64,000 nt of DNA from Cytophagales bacterium (GTDB lineage: Bacteria > Bacteroidota > Bacteroidia > Cytophagales > Cyclobacteriaceae). This document shows, in pieces, positions 37,095 through 46,215 of this stretch (the stretch's first letter is position 1; each line of letters begins with the position of its first letter). The translations under genes were made by a program, and so were the position numbers. Location of the stretch: positions 744,001 to 808,000 of the forward strand of contig JAWPMT010000001.1 of the NCBI GenBank assembly GCA_033344775.1, in the 5' to 3' direction. The notes under the pieces are model-generated. The model did no database searches. It was not told where the DNA came from and saw only the letters and a list, made by a program, of their open reading frames with translations.

Positions 37095-38294
37095 ATGATC
37101 GCTTTGAAGAAATACTTCGGCCCAAGCACGTTGGTTGCTGCCGCTTTTATTGGACCAGGCACATTGACTACCTGCACAATCGTCGGGGTTCAGTCTTCCT
37201 ACAGTCTGCTTTGGGCCATGTTGTTTTCGATCATCGCTACCATTGTATTGCAAGAAATGTCGGCAAGGTTGGGTTTCATTACCCAAAATGGACTTGGTGA
37301 AGCGTTCAATGCACAGTTTCAAAAAGGATTTGCCCGAATTCTGGTCTTTTTTCTGGTTATCGGAGCGATCCTGATTGGAAATGCGGCCTATGAAGCGGGA
37401 AATATCTCCGGAGGTATTCTGGGATTGGAATTGTTGATTGGCGATTATACAGCCTGGCCGATAGTCATTGGTGGCATTTGTTTTGCACTCTTGTTTTTTG
37501 GAAAATACAAATGGATTGAAAACATCCTGATCATCATGGTCTTGTTCATGAGTGTGTGTTTTCTGATCACCGCCATACTGGTTAAGCCAGACGTCATCGC
37601 TATACTATCGGGATTTATTCCAAGCAATTTGGGAGATACGGATTTCTTTTTAGTGGCCGCTGTGATTGGCACGACGGTTGTGCCATACAACCTCTTTTTA
37701 CACGCTTCAACAATCTCAAAGAAATGGAAACCCGGAGATTCACTGAAGGATCTGAGAATTGAAAATGGCGTGAGTGTTGCGCTAGGTGGATTGATCTCGA
37801 TACTCATTATCATTACAGCAGCAAGCTCTGGCAATGCAGTCGGTTCAGTGACCGGAGCCAAAGATCTTGCCATCCAGCTGGAACCGCTTTTTGGTGAAAG
37901 TGCCAGATGGTTCATGGGACTTGGCCTCATGGCCGCCGGCATCAGCTCAGCGCTAACTGCTCCCCTGGCGGCCGCTTACGCGGCAAAAGGTCTTTTCGGA
38001 TGGAAAGATGAAAAACAGTGGTCTTTTCGACTGATCTGGATGTCTATCTTGCTATGTGGAGTACTCGTGGCATTGACCAATTTACCTCGCGTCGCTGTGA
38101 TCCAATTTGCGCAAATCACGAACGCGCTGCTACTCCCCTTTACAGCTGTTTATTTGCTTTATTCCTGCAATTCAAAATCCTTACTAGGCAAAAATACCAA
38201 CGGATGGCTCATCAATGTATTAGGGGTCTTTGTCGTACTGATCACCTTGATCTTGTCTCTGCGGTCTTTGAATGGGGTATTTGGATTTATGTAG
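37095..38294 (+). CDS. Nramp-family transporter with atypical metal-site residues
   Basis: 399 aa with about eleven helices. Helix 1 reads AAFIGPGTLTTC, where canonical MntH/Nramp has DPGN, so the metal-binding Asp and Asn are replaced by Gly and Thr. Helix 6 reads VVPYNLFLHAS versus the canonical MPHN; the Met is Val but the P-x-N is kept. This is a divergent Nramp clade, so Mn/Fe transport should not be assumed. No metal-responsive operator was recognised; separate from the ACAD gene by a terminator. Confidence 0.85.
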   Translation: MIALKKYFGPSTLVAAAFIGPGTLTTCTIVGVQSSYSLLWAMLFSIIATIVLQEMSARLGFITQNGLGEAFNAQFQKGFARILVFFLVIGAILIGNAAYEAGNISGGILGLELLIGDYTAWPIVIGGICFALLFFGKYKWIENILIIMVLFMSVCFLITAILVKPDVIAILSGFIPSNLGDTDFFLVAAVIGTTVVPYNLFLHASTISKKWKPGDSLKDLRIENGVSVALGGLISILIIITAASSGNAVGSVTGAKDLAIQLEPLFGESARWFMGLGLMAAGISSALTAPLAAAYAAKGLFGWKDEKQWSFRLIWMSILLCGVLVALTNLPRVAVIQFAQITNALLLPFTAVYLLYSCNSKSLLGKNTNGWLINVLGVFVVLITLILSLRSLNGVFGFM

Positions 38295-38471
38295 TTGGTC
38301 ACCACATAGATTCAATTATCACATTCATTAGGCAAATCATCATACCCCCGAAAGAATATCCTTACACACAGACTTAATAATTCGAATAAATCTTGTTAAC
38401 TGATTTGATTTGAAATAATGATTTATTAGGTTCACCTTCACAACTATTTAAAACAACAATTATTTCTTATT

Positions 38472-39392
38472 ATGAAAACAACACAAATCGGGGGATTAGT
38501 ATCCCTGAACTATTTTCAAAACCATTACAAAAGTTTCAAAACAAAATTTCAGTTACCCAGTGAGGTAAGCATTGATCGTCAGGCATTGGAACGTACCTTG
38601 AATGCTTCGGATTTAGTCAAAGGTATTCGATTTACTTTTGGTCTTGATGACCCACAAAACATCAATAGCCTTCGTGTAATTCTGGTACCTTGTTCAAGTC
38701 GATATGAAGATGATCCGAGAAATCATCCAATAATATCTTCCCACAGCTATTTGGATCACCGGTCTGAATCACACAATATTTATGACGTCTGTCGAATGAT
38801 TTCCAACTATGTCAGTTTGATCAACTCACAACGACCGGATTGGCCTTATAAAGAAGTTACTCGAGGCGCATTTTTTGGGAAAGATTCCATTGCTCAGTTT
38901 GTAAAATCGATAAATAACGAGGATGTGAGCTTGTATTTAGGCTTCAATGACGCGAATGGTTTTATTGTGCCTATTCTCGGGCCAACAGACGATCTTAACG
39001 GCCCTTTCATGAATATTGGTACTCCTTGTCCCGATGTGTGTCTAGATGAAGGCGAAACTACTGATAATCCCTGCCCGGTAAGCATCGCAGTAATCAGGTG
39101 TGCGGAGGAAAATCAACTGGATATACATCGACAGTTTCGAGATCAATATCTGCTAACAGCCGAAGATGGAGGAACGTACTACGAACTATATTACTTTATT
39201 TCTCCTATGATCGCTCATGTTTTGAGTGCGCAGGAGAATACTACCGAAAAGTTGGAATTCATCTATAATGAGAAGGTAGTTCCGTTTACTCAATTAGTTC
39301 AGAAACAGAAAAATGAAGAGGCTTTTGAATTTCTAAAAGAAACGCTGAGGAGTTGGGTGCTTCAATATGAATTCAATTCAGCACATAGATAA
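38472..39392 (+). CDS. Unknown protein with CFI-box-like C-terminal motif
   Basis: 306 aa, soluble-looking, no signal peptide. I do not recognise the N-terminal 200 residues (Cys and Tyr rich: CSSRYEDD, PCPDVCLDEGETTDNPC). Residues ~212-260 resemble the CFI-box region (Cys at the start, then HRQFRDQYLLTAEDG, then YYELYYFISPMI), where known members have LR-x-FRD-x-x-L and YY-x-x-SP. Function of the CFI box is not established. Terminated by its own hairpin. Confidence 0.5.
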   Translation: MKTTQIGGLVSLNYFQNHYKSFKTKFQLPSEVSIDRQALERTLNASDLVKGIRFTFGLDDPQNINSLRVILVPCSSRYEDDPRNHPIISSHSYLDHRSESHNIYDVCRMISNYVSLINSQRPDWPYKEVTRGAFFGKDSIAQFVKSINNEDVSLYLGFNDANGFIVPILGPTDDLNGPFMNIGTPCPDVCLDEGETTDNPCPVSIAVIRCAEENQLDIHRQFRDQYLLTAEDGGTYYELYYFISPMIAHVLSAQENTTEKLEFIYNEKVVPFTQLVQKQKNEEAFEFLKETLRSWVLQYEFNSAHR

Positions 39393-39410
39393 GATCATCG
39401 AATGGAATAG

Positions 39411-39443
39411 GAAGCTGTCTCGAGAGGGTCAGCTTCTTTTTTT
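39411..39443 (+). terminator. Intrinsic terminator of the CFI-box-like gene
   Basis: GAAGCTG and CAGCTTC pair around a loop CTCGAGAG-like region, followed by seven T. Confidence 0.85.
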
Positions 39444-39507
39444 CCGAGTCTGGAATATTGTTTTATCTATCTTATGAATCTGGTTACTCAGTCTTCTTAA
39501 CCAATTG

Positions 39508-39577
39508 CATGGTTTCCTACACTACAGGAAACATGTAATAACATCATCGCCCTTATCTACTTATGCAAACAAGGGCG
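39508..39577. repeat. Two hairpins in the 39444-39690 gap
   Basis: CATGGTTTCCT/AGGAAACATG (39508-39535) and CGCCCTT/AAGGGCG (39548-39554 and 39571-39577) lie between the terminator of the plus-strand gene and the 3' end of the carbonic anhydrase gene. Neither has a T-run. The rest of this stretch is AT-rich and gene-free. Confidence 0.4.
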
Positions 39578-39690
39578 AGCTGTCAATAAGTCTATAAAAA
39601 TTCGTTCTGATCAAGTATTAAAAAATGCCAATTGATGGCTCATCAACCCCACCACCAAAAATCCTGATCAGTAACATGTAAATAAAATCC

Positions 39691-40257
39691 TTAATCAAGG
39701 AAATCTACTACGCCACTGTCCAGGTTGTAGTAAGCTGATACAATCTTTAACCCTCCGTTTTCAACAGCACCACTGATGATGGCAGAACGTTTGACCATTT
39801 CCTCGGCATTGAGCCTGGCGTTGGTCTTAACAACTTCACTCACAGGTGCGTTCGGAGAAGCAGCTATCGCCGGGCCGATTTGCGAAAGTAAAATATTCAG
39901 ATTGTAACCATTGTCACCACCCGCTAGAGCAGCACCTACAGCTCCACAAGCTTCGTGCCCCATCACTACGATCAACTTAGTTCCTAAATGTGCAACTGCA
40001 TATTCAATACTCGCAATGGTGTCCGTATTGGCGACATTGCCAGCAACACGGCAAACGAAAAGGTCACTAACACCAGTATCAAAGGCCGCTTCCGGAATAA
40101 CGCGGCTATCGGCACAGCTTAACACTATTGCCCAGGGTTCTTGTGAACTATTCCATTTGGTTCTGGCTGCCTGATCCTGATTGGGGTGGGTTAATGATCC
40201 TTCTGTGAATCGTTTATTGCCTTCTTTCAGTTTTTCTAATGCTTCACTCGCTTCCAT
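39691..40257 (-). CDS. Beta-carbonic anhydrase
   Basis: 188 aa. Zinc site CADSRV (Cys and catalytic Asp-Arg dyad) and GHEACGAVGAAL (His and Cys), plus VCRVAGNVANTD, all typical of plant-type beta-CA. Interconverts CO2 and bicarbonate in the cytoplasm. Divergent from the DnaQ-like exonuclease with ~84 bases between starts. Confidence 0.94.
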   Translation of the reverse strand: MEASEALEKLKEGNKRFTEGSLTHPNQDQAARTKWNSSQEPWAIVLSCADSRVIPEAAFDTGVSDLFVCRVAGNVANTDTIASIEYAVAHLGTKLIVVMGHEACGAVGAALAGGDNGYNLNILLSQIGPAIAASPNAPVSEVVKTNARLNAEEMVKRSAIISGAVENGGLKIVSAYYNLDSGVVDFLD

Positions 40258-40341
40258 GTATCTTATCTTCAGATTTTTGGTCTAAAATACTAAACCAAAA
40301 CCTAACTTTAAGATTCAGGTAAAAATTTAAGCCAAGGACCA

Positions 40342-40863
40342 TTGACGCTGGAATCATTTACTGCCATCGATTTTGAAACCGCCTTACCGGACCCCAACAG
40401 CATCTGCCAGGTTGGGATGGTTCGGTTCGTGGATGGCGAAATTGTCGAAAAAATCAATCAATTGATCCAACCTCCCAAAAACAGGTATTATCACAAAAAC
40501 ATTGAAATTCACCACATCCGACCTGAGGACACCAAGCATGCTCCTACCTTCGATCTGTACTGGCCTGACATCAAACATTTGATCCAAGGACAGGTAGTCG
40601 TAGCACATAATTCGAGTTTTGATGTCAATTGTCTAAGAAGTACGCTGGCGCATTATGGCCTGGAACAGCCAGAATTTGAAGAGAGGTGCACCCGGACCAT
40701 CTACCGGCGAGGATTGGCTTATTTAAGTAAAAAATACAAAATCGAGCTCAAGCACCATGATGCTTACAGCGATGCGCATGCCTGTGCTCAGCTTTACTTA
40801 AAACATCTTCAGCGCCAACGTTTACCGAAGACCGGGAACTTATTCCCCGGGTATTTGGGCTAA
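40342..40863 (+). CDS. DnaQ-like 3'-5' exonuclease (DEDDh)
   Basis: 173 aa with a TTG start at 40342; no ATG lies upstream in frame before the beginning of the fold. ExoI motif TAIDFETA, ExoII VVAHNSSFDVNC, ExoIIIepsilon HDAYSDAHA giving the D-E-D-D and the h of DEDDh. A standalone epsilon-type proofreading or RNA-processing exonuclease. Convergent and abutting the DUF2306 gene (one base apart). Confidence 0.9.
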   Translation: MTLESFTAIDFETALPDPNSICQVGMVRFVDGEIVEKINQLIQPPKNRYYHKNIEIHHIRPEDTKHAPTFDLYWPDIKHLIQGQVVVAHNSSFDVNCLRSTLAHYGLEQPEFEERCTRTIYRRGLAYLSKKYKIELKHHDAYSDAHACAQLYLKHLQRQRLPKTGNLFPGYLG

Positions 40864-41484
40864 TTAAGCGGAGGCTAATTCCTTACTTCTTTGTTGCTTT
40901 CTGATCACCAGCTCAGCAAAAATAAGATTGGGAACCCAACACAACCAGGCAATGATGACATAACCGGTTAGGAATGGTATCCCGACGATCATAAAGGCTG
41001 GAAGCCAAAGTCGTAAGGTAACTGCCGCAAAACACAGGGCATAGCTCCTGATCATCCAATGTTGATGGCCCTGAATATCTCCCTGCCTCACACGTTTCCA
41101 GGCCATGAAAGAAGTAAACAACCAGCCCAGGGCCAAACATGCGAATCCTATTTTTGCAATGATCCCACCCGTGGCATCCAATGAAATGTATAATCCGGCA
41201 AGTCCGCTTACTGTTACTGAAAGCAGGTATACTTTCCCCAGCACCCGATGCAAAGCCATTTTTTTTAACCTTAGCCTGGAACTAAACTGTGGCCAGCCTA
41301 CCAGCAGCGCCATGCCTCCGGGAATGATGTGCAGATAAAACCCGTACATCCAAAAGCTTTCCAACAAGTCCGCACTTTTGGTGTTAAGTAGTCCTCCTTG
41401 CATATCCAAAATCAAATAGATGCCCGGATAAAGGCCGATACTAATTGCAAACAGTCCAAAAAAGATCCACGATAACTTTGACAT
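40864..41484 (-). CDS. DUF2306-type membrane protein
   Basis: 206 aa with about six helices and the family signatures MYGFYLHIIPGGMALLVG, ALHRVLGKVYLLS and HQHWMIRSYALCFAAVTLR. Conserved His residues in two helices suggest haem or metal binding, but no role is established. Last gene of the signalling island strand, 15 bases after the CheC-like gene. Confidence 0.85.
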   Translation of the reverse strand: MSKLSWIFFGLFAISIGLYPGIYLILDMQGGLLNTKSADLLESFWMYGFYLHIIPGGMALLVGWPQFSSRLRLKKMALHRVLGKVYLLSVTVSGLAGLYISLDATGGIIAKIGFACLALGWLFTSFMAWKRVRQGDIQGHQHWMIRSYALCFAAVTLRLWLPAFMIVGIPFLTGYVIIAWLCWVPNLIFAELVIRKQQRSKELASA

Positions 41485-41499
41485 AAAAAAATGAATCGT

Positions 41500-42114
41500 T
41501 TAGTCTCCAGTTACGATGTTCAGCCTTAGTTTTTGGAGAAAGGAATCATCCAACATCCACAAGAAGAATGGTGAAATATTCACAACCACACCTGTGAGTT
41601 CTGATTTAACGTAAAAAGCTGTTTTGGTATTAAAGTTCTCATTCAGTAAAAACTCATTCACTTCATCCCCTTGTAAGATCATTACTTCCGGAACTTCACT
41701 TAGCAACTGAACGCCAAGGAATTCTGATATCTCACCGATGGATAAAGCAGCGATCATGTTTTCGATCTCTGACATAAAACCATGCTTCATGAGCTTGTTT
41801 TCTGAGACGGTCCCGGAGACACGCATCCCTTCTGGCACACAGACCTGGTTGATCAGGTCCACTTCATGCGCGTTGATGACGAAATAAAAGGCACCTCCTA
41901 CCTCTCCCTTGAGCTGAACCTTCACCAGATGCACTTTGAATCTACCGAGCTCATCGAAACCTGAGATCGAACGAAGGCGTCCTAATCCAAAATCCAAAAG
42001 ATTACTCTTGATCCGGATCTTGAGCATTTTTTCCATGGCATCGGCAGATTTCATCAAGGCACTTTCGACAAGTTCCTCCAATAGTTCTGCTTCTTCCTGG
42101 TTGAGTGCCCTCAT
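41500..42114 (-). CDS. CheC-like protein
   Basis: 204 aa. Contains MSEIENMIAALSIGEISEF, in which Glu and Asn are three apart and a Pro follows 23 residues after the Asn, matching the CheC/CheX active pattern E-x2-N-x22-P once. CheC proper has two such motifs; only one is clear here. Should dephosphorylate CheY~P or act as adaptor, at the membrane-proximal face by analogy. It ends the kinase-pair operon. Confidence 0.75.
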   Translation of the reverse strand: MRALNQEEAELLEELVESALMKSADAMEKMLKIRIKSNLLDFGLGRLRSISGFDELGRFKVHLVKVQLKGEVGGAFYFVINAHEVDLINQVCVPEGMRVSGTVSENKLMKHGFMSEIENMIAALSIGEISEFLGVQLLSEVPEVMILQGDEVNEFLLNENFNTKTAFYVKSELTGVVVNISPFFLWMLDDSFLQKLRLNIVTGD

Positions 42115-42138
42115 AACTGATACTGAGGTAACGTAAGG

Positions 42139-43662
42139 CTAGCTTGCTCGGTTAAGAATAAGCGTGAATTTTGCACCTTTTTTGGGCAGGCTTTCCATTT
42201 TCAGATCGCCTTTGTGCAAATCCAATACAGTCTTAACAATATACATGCCCAAACCACTACCGTCCACATGATTGTGGATCCTGTAAAATGGCTTGGCAAT
42301 ATCATCTCGGTATTTAATTGCATCAAAACCTAAACCCGTGTCTTTGATGGTCAAAACAACCTTTCCATTCTCCATTGAAGTTTTCAGATGGATATGTAAT
42401 GGCTTATCAGGGTTTCGATAGGTCAATGCATTCGAGAGCAAGTGATGCATCACGCACTTTAGGTGAAACTTAGGATATTCAATCTCCTTACATGCACTAA
42501 AATCTTTTCGGATCACTGCTTTTGTAGCTTTGATCTCATCCTTCATTTCCGATCCTACTTCGGATAGCATTCTATCAAAACTCAGACGCTCCGGCTTAGC
42601 AGATAGCTTATCTCGCAACTTATTGACTTCATTTAGCGCGTCAACGGTTTCTCCCAATTGCTTCGTAGATCTCTTGGCATTATTGACGATCACTTCATAG
42701 TCGCTGGGCCGGATATCCGTTTTGCTAAGCATTTCCAACAAGGAAGTGATGTTTTCGATCGGAGCCTTAAGGTCGTTAGCCGCACTGTAGGAGAAATGAA
42801 TGAACTGGTCAATTTCTTGTTGCGACTGCTGCACATCGGCGGCCATCTTATTGAAGGCATCGACAATGTCTTCGGTAATCGCGGAATTTCTTAGTTTCAA
42901 GCGCGTGTCCAGATCACCCGCTCCTAATCGCTCAGCACCATTCCGAATATCTTCCAGGGGTCTCCAAATGGTGTAACTGAAGGTAAACACGGCAATCAAG
43001 GACAGGATGACGAAAAGCAATGTTAACGTCACAATCCATTTCATGGAAAGCACTTCTTCCTCTTCCACAATGTTGACCAGCGCTTCGGTGAACATCTCGT
43101 GTCGCATCAGCACGCCTTCGATCTGCTTGTTAAACTGATCTTCCTCCTTCTCTACTTTTTCCACAATGAGCAAAGCACCGTCCAGGTCACCTTCTTCCAG
43201 CATCGTCAACACTTCAATGGCATGCTCTTCGTATCGGGTATGATCACTCTCCAATTTTTGAAGTGACAGCAATAATCCACGAAGCTTCACCAATTGGGTT
43301 TCTTGTTCCGTCCGCTCCATGGCTTTCTTCACTTGCAATTCTGCATCCAGAAGGTCCTGATCTACGCGATGAGCCAGGTCAATGAATGAACTATCAGCTT
43401 CTGCAAAGTTGACCAGTGCCAACTCATTTCGATCGGTTTCCTCGGCATATCGTATGGCCTTCTCAAAACTGATGGATTGCTCCAGTTGATTGGTCTCAAT
43501 CAGCGTAAGCAGCTCAATCAACGGCAGATCGATATTTGCGACATCATCCACGTCTCGGTGAGTGGATGCTACTCTCAGAAGCGTCACTGCAGACAAGATC
43601 AGCAACAAGGTGATGATGAAGCTACTTCTCTTTAAAATGACGTCCCTTACTCTGTTTCTCAT
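42139..43662 (-). CDS. HAMP sensor kinase with ATPase domain but Asn at the phospho-His site
   Basis: 507 aa from ATG 43662; a TTG at 43698 would overlap the upstream gene and adds nothing conserved. Two membrane helices enclose a ~180-aa helical sensor (~30-205), then HAMP (~225-275), a DHp with SYSAANDLKAPIENI in which the usual His is Asn296, and an intact ATPase domain: N box HHLLSNALTYR, G1 DTGLGFD, F box KPFYRIH, G2 GSGLGMYIVK. It could phosphorylate another protein's His but not itself at this position. The gene directly upstream encodes such an acceptor. Confidence 0.87.
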   Translation of the reverse strand: MRNRVRDVILKRSSFIITLLLILSAVTLLRVASTHRDVDDVANIDLPLIELLTLIETNQLEQSISFEKAIRYAEETDRNELALVNFAEADSSFIDLAHRVDQDLLDAELQVKKAMERTEQETQLVKLRGLLLSLQKLESDHTRYEEHAIEVLTMLEEGDLDGALLIVEKVEKEEDQFNKQIEGVLMRHEMFTEALVNIVEEEEVLSMKWIVTLTLLFVILSLIAVFTFSYTIWRPLEDIRNGAERLGAGDLDTRLKLRNSAITEDIVDAFNKMAADVQQSQQEIDQFIHFSYSAANDLKAPIENITSLLEMLSKTDIRPSDYEVIVNNAKRSTKQLGETVDALNEVNKLRDKLSAKPERLSFDRMLSEVGSEMKDEIKATKAVIRKDFSACKEIEYPKFHLKCVMHHLLSNALTYRNPDKPLHIHLKTSMENGKVVLTIKDTGLGFDAIKYRDDIAKPFYRIHNHVDGSGLGMYIVKTVLDLHKGDLKMESLPKKGAKFTLILNRAS

Positions 43663-43672
43663 ACGTGTTTCC

Positions 43673-44797
43673 TTATACACCAGAACCAAGCTGGTCAAAT
43701 TCGATTTTAGCGCTCATAACTCTCACTGCCTCATCCAAATTCATCGTTTGTATCTTGAGCCTAAACAACAATTCTTCGTAGTTTTCCCGGTCATCCCAGC
43801 TGATCTTGATCAGGTCTAGCAATCCCAAAATATTTGCTATCGGACTTCTCAGGTTATGAGAAGCATAAAATGCATGATCATTAAGCTTTCGCTCCAGCTC
43901 ATCCTTCTCTCGCTGGATCCTTTTTTCTTTCTTGGAATCTGTGACCACCACCACGCGGGCCTCCCGGTCCTTGTAAGTTACCCTTGAACTGGAAAGTTTG
44001 GCAATGAATGCCAGGCCATCTTTGCGTTGTTGGATCAACTCTACTTGTCTCCAGACTCCTACATTTTTCTTACCCAGCAAAGACTCCAGCTGATCTTTCT
44101 GACTTGGATGAACCAGCTGCATAAGTTTGACTCTTCGGAAGGAAGCTAAATCCGGATAGTCATACAACTCAAGGGCTTTCTTATTTCCATCCAACAATTC
44201 CAATGTATCTGTATCGAATACCCAGAATGGCACAGGTGCTTCAAAAAACAAGGTATCCCTACTCGCTCGGCGCTCGCGCTGAAGGGCCAGGCTTGTCTGG
44301 TACGCCTGCTGCAAGACACTGGCAGCAGCTCCTAACTCGATTTCATCCTCAGCATTCCATTCACGAGTCTCTGAAACCTGCTCGAAAGAAAGCAATCCCA
44401 ACAACTTCCCATCAAACCGAACCTGTTGCGTAAGCATTGATTTCATCGGAAACATGGTCGAACAACTTCTTTTTATCTCCGAAAAGTCAATCGAATCATC
44501 TATGCCGGAATGTTTACTTACATAAGTATTTTTTAATGCCTCATAAAGACCGGGGGCATTGTCTTCAGAAATGACTTCCTTCGGAGAAAAAGCATCTTGC
44601 TTCCGCTTATGGACTCCCGCAACATTAAAAGTTCGATTGATCGGATGATGCATCCAAAACGTCACGCGATCTACTGCCTTAGACACAGCTATCTCACCCA
44701 GTAGTTCTTTAAGGAAATCCTTGAACCTACCGGCTTGTAGATGCGAAGACTTAGCAAGCCTCGGTGAACATGGCGATATCGATCTGGTATCTGGCAT
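43673..44797 (-). CDS. GAF-like/PAS protein with DHp domain but no ATPase domain
   Basis: 374 aa. N-terminal GAF-like region (~20-175), a PAS domain (~185-295), then DHp AFYASHNLRSPIANI with His314; the protein ends about 60 residues later (EFDQLGSGV) before any ATPase boxes. A phospho-acceptor with no kinase core. Ends 10 bases before the next gene, whose product has the opposite defect. The ATG is embedded in three near-identical heptamers (see findings). Confidence 0.85.
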   Translation of the reverse strand: MPDTRSISPCSPRLAKSSHLQAGRFKDFLKELLGEIAVSKAVDRVTFWMHHPINRTFNVAGVHKRKQDAFSPKEVISEDNAPGLYEALKNTYVSKHSGIDDSIDFSEIKRSCSTMFPMKSMLTQQVRFDGKLLGLLSFEQVSETREWNAEDEIELGAAASVLQQAYQTSLALQRERRASRDTLFFEAPVPFWVFDTDTLELLDGNKKALELYDYPDLASFRRVKLMQLVHPSQKDQLESLLGKKNVGVWRQVELIQQRKDGLAFIAKLSSSRVTYKDREARVVVVTDSKKEKRIQREKDELERKLNDHAFYASHNLRSPIANILGLLDLIKISWDDRENYEELLFRLKIQTMNLDEAVRVMSAKIEFDQLGSGV

Positions 44798-44802
44798 CTG
44801 GC
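44782..44802 (-). repeat. Heptamer tandem repeat over the start codon
   Basis: Minus strand GCCAGAT, GCCAGAT, ACCAGAT read across the ATG of the PAS protein gene. Three units of 7 bases, one imperfect. Too short to be strongly mutable but slippage would shift frame or start context. Confidence 0.5.
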
Positions 44803-44918
44803 GATTCTTTCACGTTACGACACTTTAGGTTAGCAAAAAATGCAAGCTTCTATTGGTCGTTGGTACTCTTGGTCGAAAGTGAAATAGCGAATTCTGATTC
44901 TTAGGGGAAAAGATAAAA

Positions 44919-45761
44919 CTAAAATTCGAAACTTAGGATTAGAATGTCATCATTCTGGTCTTTTAAGCCTGACCATTTCATCAGATCTGACCAAATCTTA
45001 CCTTTTCTCTTTTCTGCTGGGTACTTTAAGCTGTTTCGAAGAATGATCTTGAAATTCTCAACACCTAATCTTTTCAGCGATGAACCACCAATCAGATCAG
45101 TAACACCATCCGTGGCCAGGAAGTAACGACATTTATCTTTTCCGCTTATGGTCTTGGAGTTATATTCTCGTGAATTATTATCCAATTGGCCAATTTTACG
45201 ATTCTCACCCTTCATTACTTCAATCTTACCATCGTGTTCACGAAGTAAGTCCATGCCCGCTCCTGAAAACTCAAGTATCCCCTCTTTCATGTCAAGTTTT
45301 ACGATACCGAGATCGGCTCCTGTACTCAACTGAATATTTGTTTTGTCTTTGAAACGCCCCTGAATCTCTCGATGAATGAATTGAAGAATGGCCCCCGGGA
45401 ATTCAATTTTATAATCAACTACCAGTTTTTTGAGTGCATTGGCATAGATGCGAGTCATCATGCTGGCCAGGTGACCTTCCCCCATGCAATCAAATACAGC
45501 CAGAAAAAGCAGATCCTCTTTCTGATATAGCCAAAAACCATCTCCACCGACATTTTCTTTCGGTTTGTTGATCACAAAAGTACCAGGCAAGAGATCGTGC
45601 ATGTCCTCTTCGTCTGGCATCAGCGAGTAATAGTTTTTACGCGCCTGATCTATATCATTGATGTTTATTGGCCAGGGGTTTTCCTCGGCATTCTTATTCT
45701 TATCCAAATGGCTGGTACGATAGCTAGCGGTGAAATTACAACTTAAATTACTGCAAACCAA
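44919..45761 (-). CDS. SpoIIE/RsbU-type PP2C phosphatase
   Basis: 280 aa from a TTG at 45761 that overlaps the cheX stop by 14 bases; the first ~45 residues lack an ATG and the real start could lie at a later TTG. Catalytic domain: VGGDGFW, FDCMGEGHLASMMT, ATDGVTDL and NDDILIL, the metal-binding Asp pattern of PPM/SpoIIE phosphatases. No input domain is fused. It probably acts as the output of the preceding kinase-CheY-CheX relay, dephosphorylating an anti-sigma antagonist or other Ser/Thr target not seen in the window. Confidence 0.85.
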   Translation of the reverse strand: MVCSNLSCNFTASYRTSHLDKNKNAEENPWPININDIDQARKNYYSLMPDEEDMHDLLPGTFVINKPKENVGGDGFWLYQKEDLLFLAVFDCMGEGHLASMMTRIYANALKKLVVDYKIEFPGAILQFIHREIQGRFKDKTNIQLSTGADLGIVKLDMKEGILEFSGAGMDLLREHDGKIEVMKGENRKIGQLDNNSREYNSKTISGKDKCRYFLATDGVTDLIGGSSLKRLGVENFKIILRNSLKYPAEKRKGKIWSDLMKWSGLKDQNDDILILSFEF

Positions 45762-46215
45762 TCACCACGAAAGCCTCATGGCCTTTCCATGTGATAGGTA
45801 TTACGTATATCGATACGCCTTGCACCATTTTTAGTTCTCCGGGCATTCCTTCAAAAACGACAGGAACCGAAATCATAAAGTTAGTTCCCAAATTAGCCCT
45901 TATATTTCCAGCGACGACATTGGAAATCTCTCCAGCCATGTCCAGTATATCCGCTTTTGAAGGCTCATCTATTCCAATAAATATATTGATGAGGTCCTCA
46001 AACATTTCGCGATTTGCAGAGATGTAAACAAATCCCTTCTTGCTGCCGGAGATGCCGATCATTCCAGTAAAATCCTTGAGGATCAGTTCATCCGTATCCT
46101 TCAGATAGGGTACTTCGATCTTTGAGTCAACCTCAGTGAGATGCTTAAAGTAATTGCTCACCGAATTGATGAACAAATTACAAGTTGCTTCAAACTCTTC
46201 CTTATTGGTGGTCAT
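45748..46215 (-). CDS. cheX: CheX-like CheY phosphatase
   Basis: 155 aa. Active pattern DMAGEISNVVAGN (D-x3-E-x2-N) near residue 92 followed by SVPVVFEG. No signal or membrane part. Should remove the phosphate from the CheY encoded by the overlapping upstream gene. ATG overlaps the cheY stop (ATGA). Confidence 0.85.
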   Translation of the reverse strand: MTTNKEEFEATCNLFINSVSNYFKHLTEVDSKIEVPYLKDTDELILKDFTGMIGISGSKKGFVYISANREMFEDLINIFIGIDEPSKADILDMAGEISNVVAGNIRANLGTNFMISVPVVFEGMPGELKMVQGVSIYVIPITWKGHEAFVVIGLQ

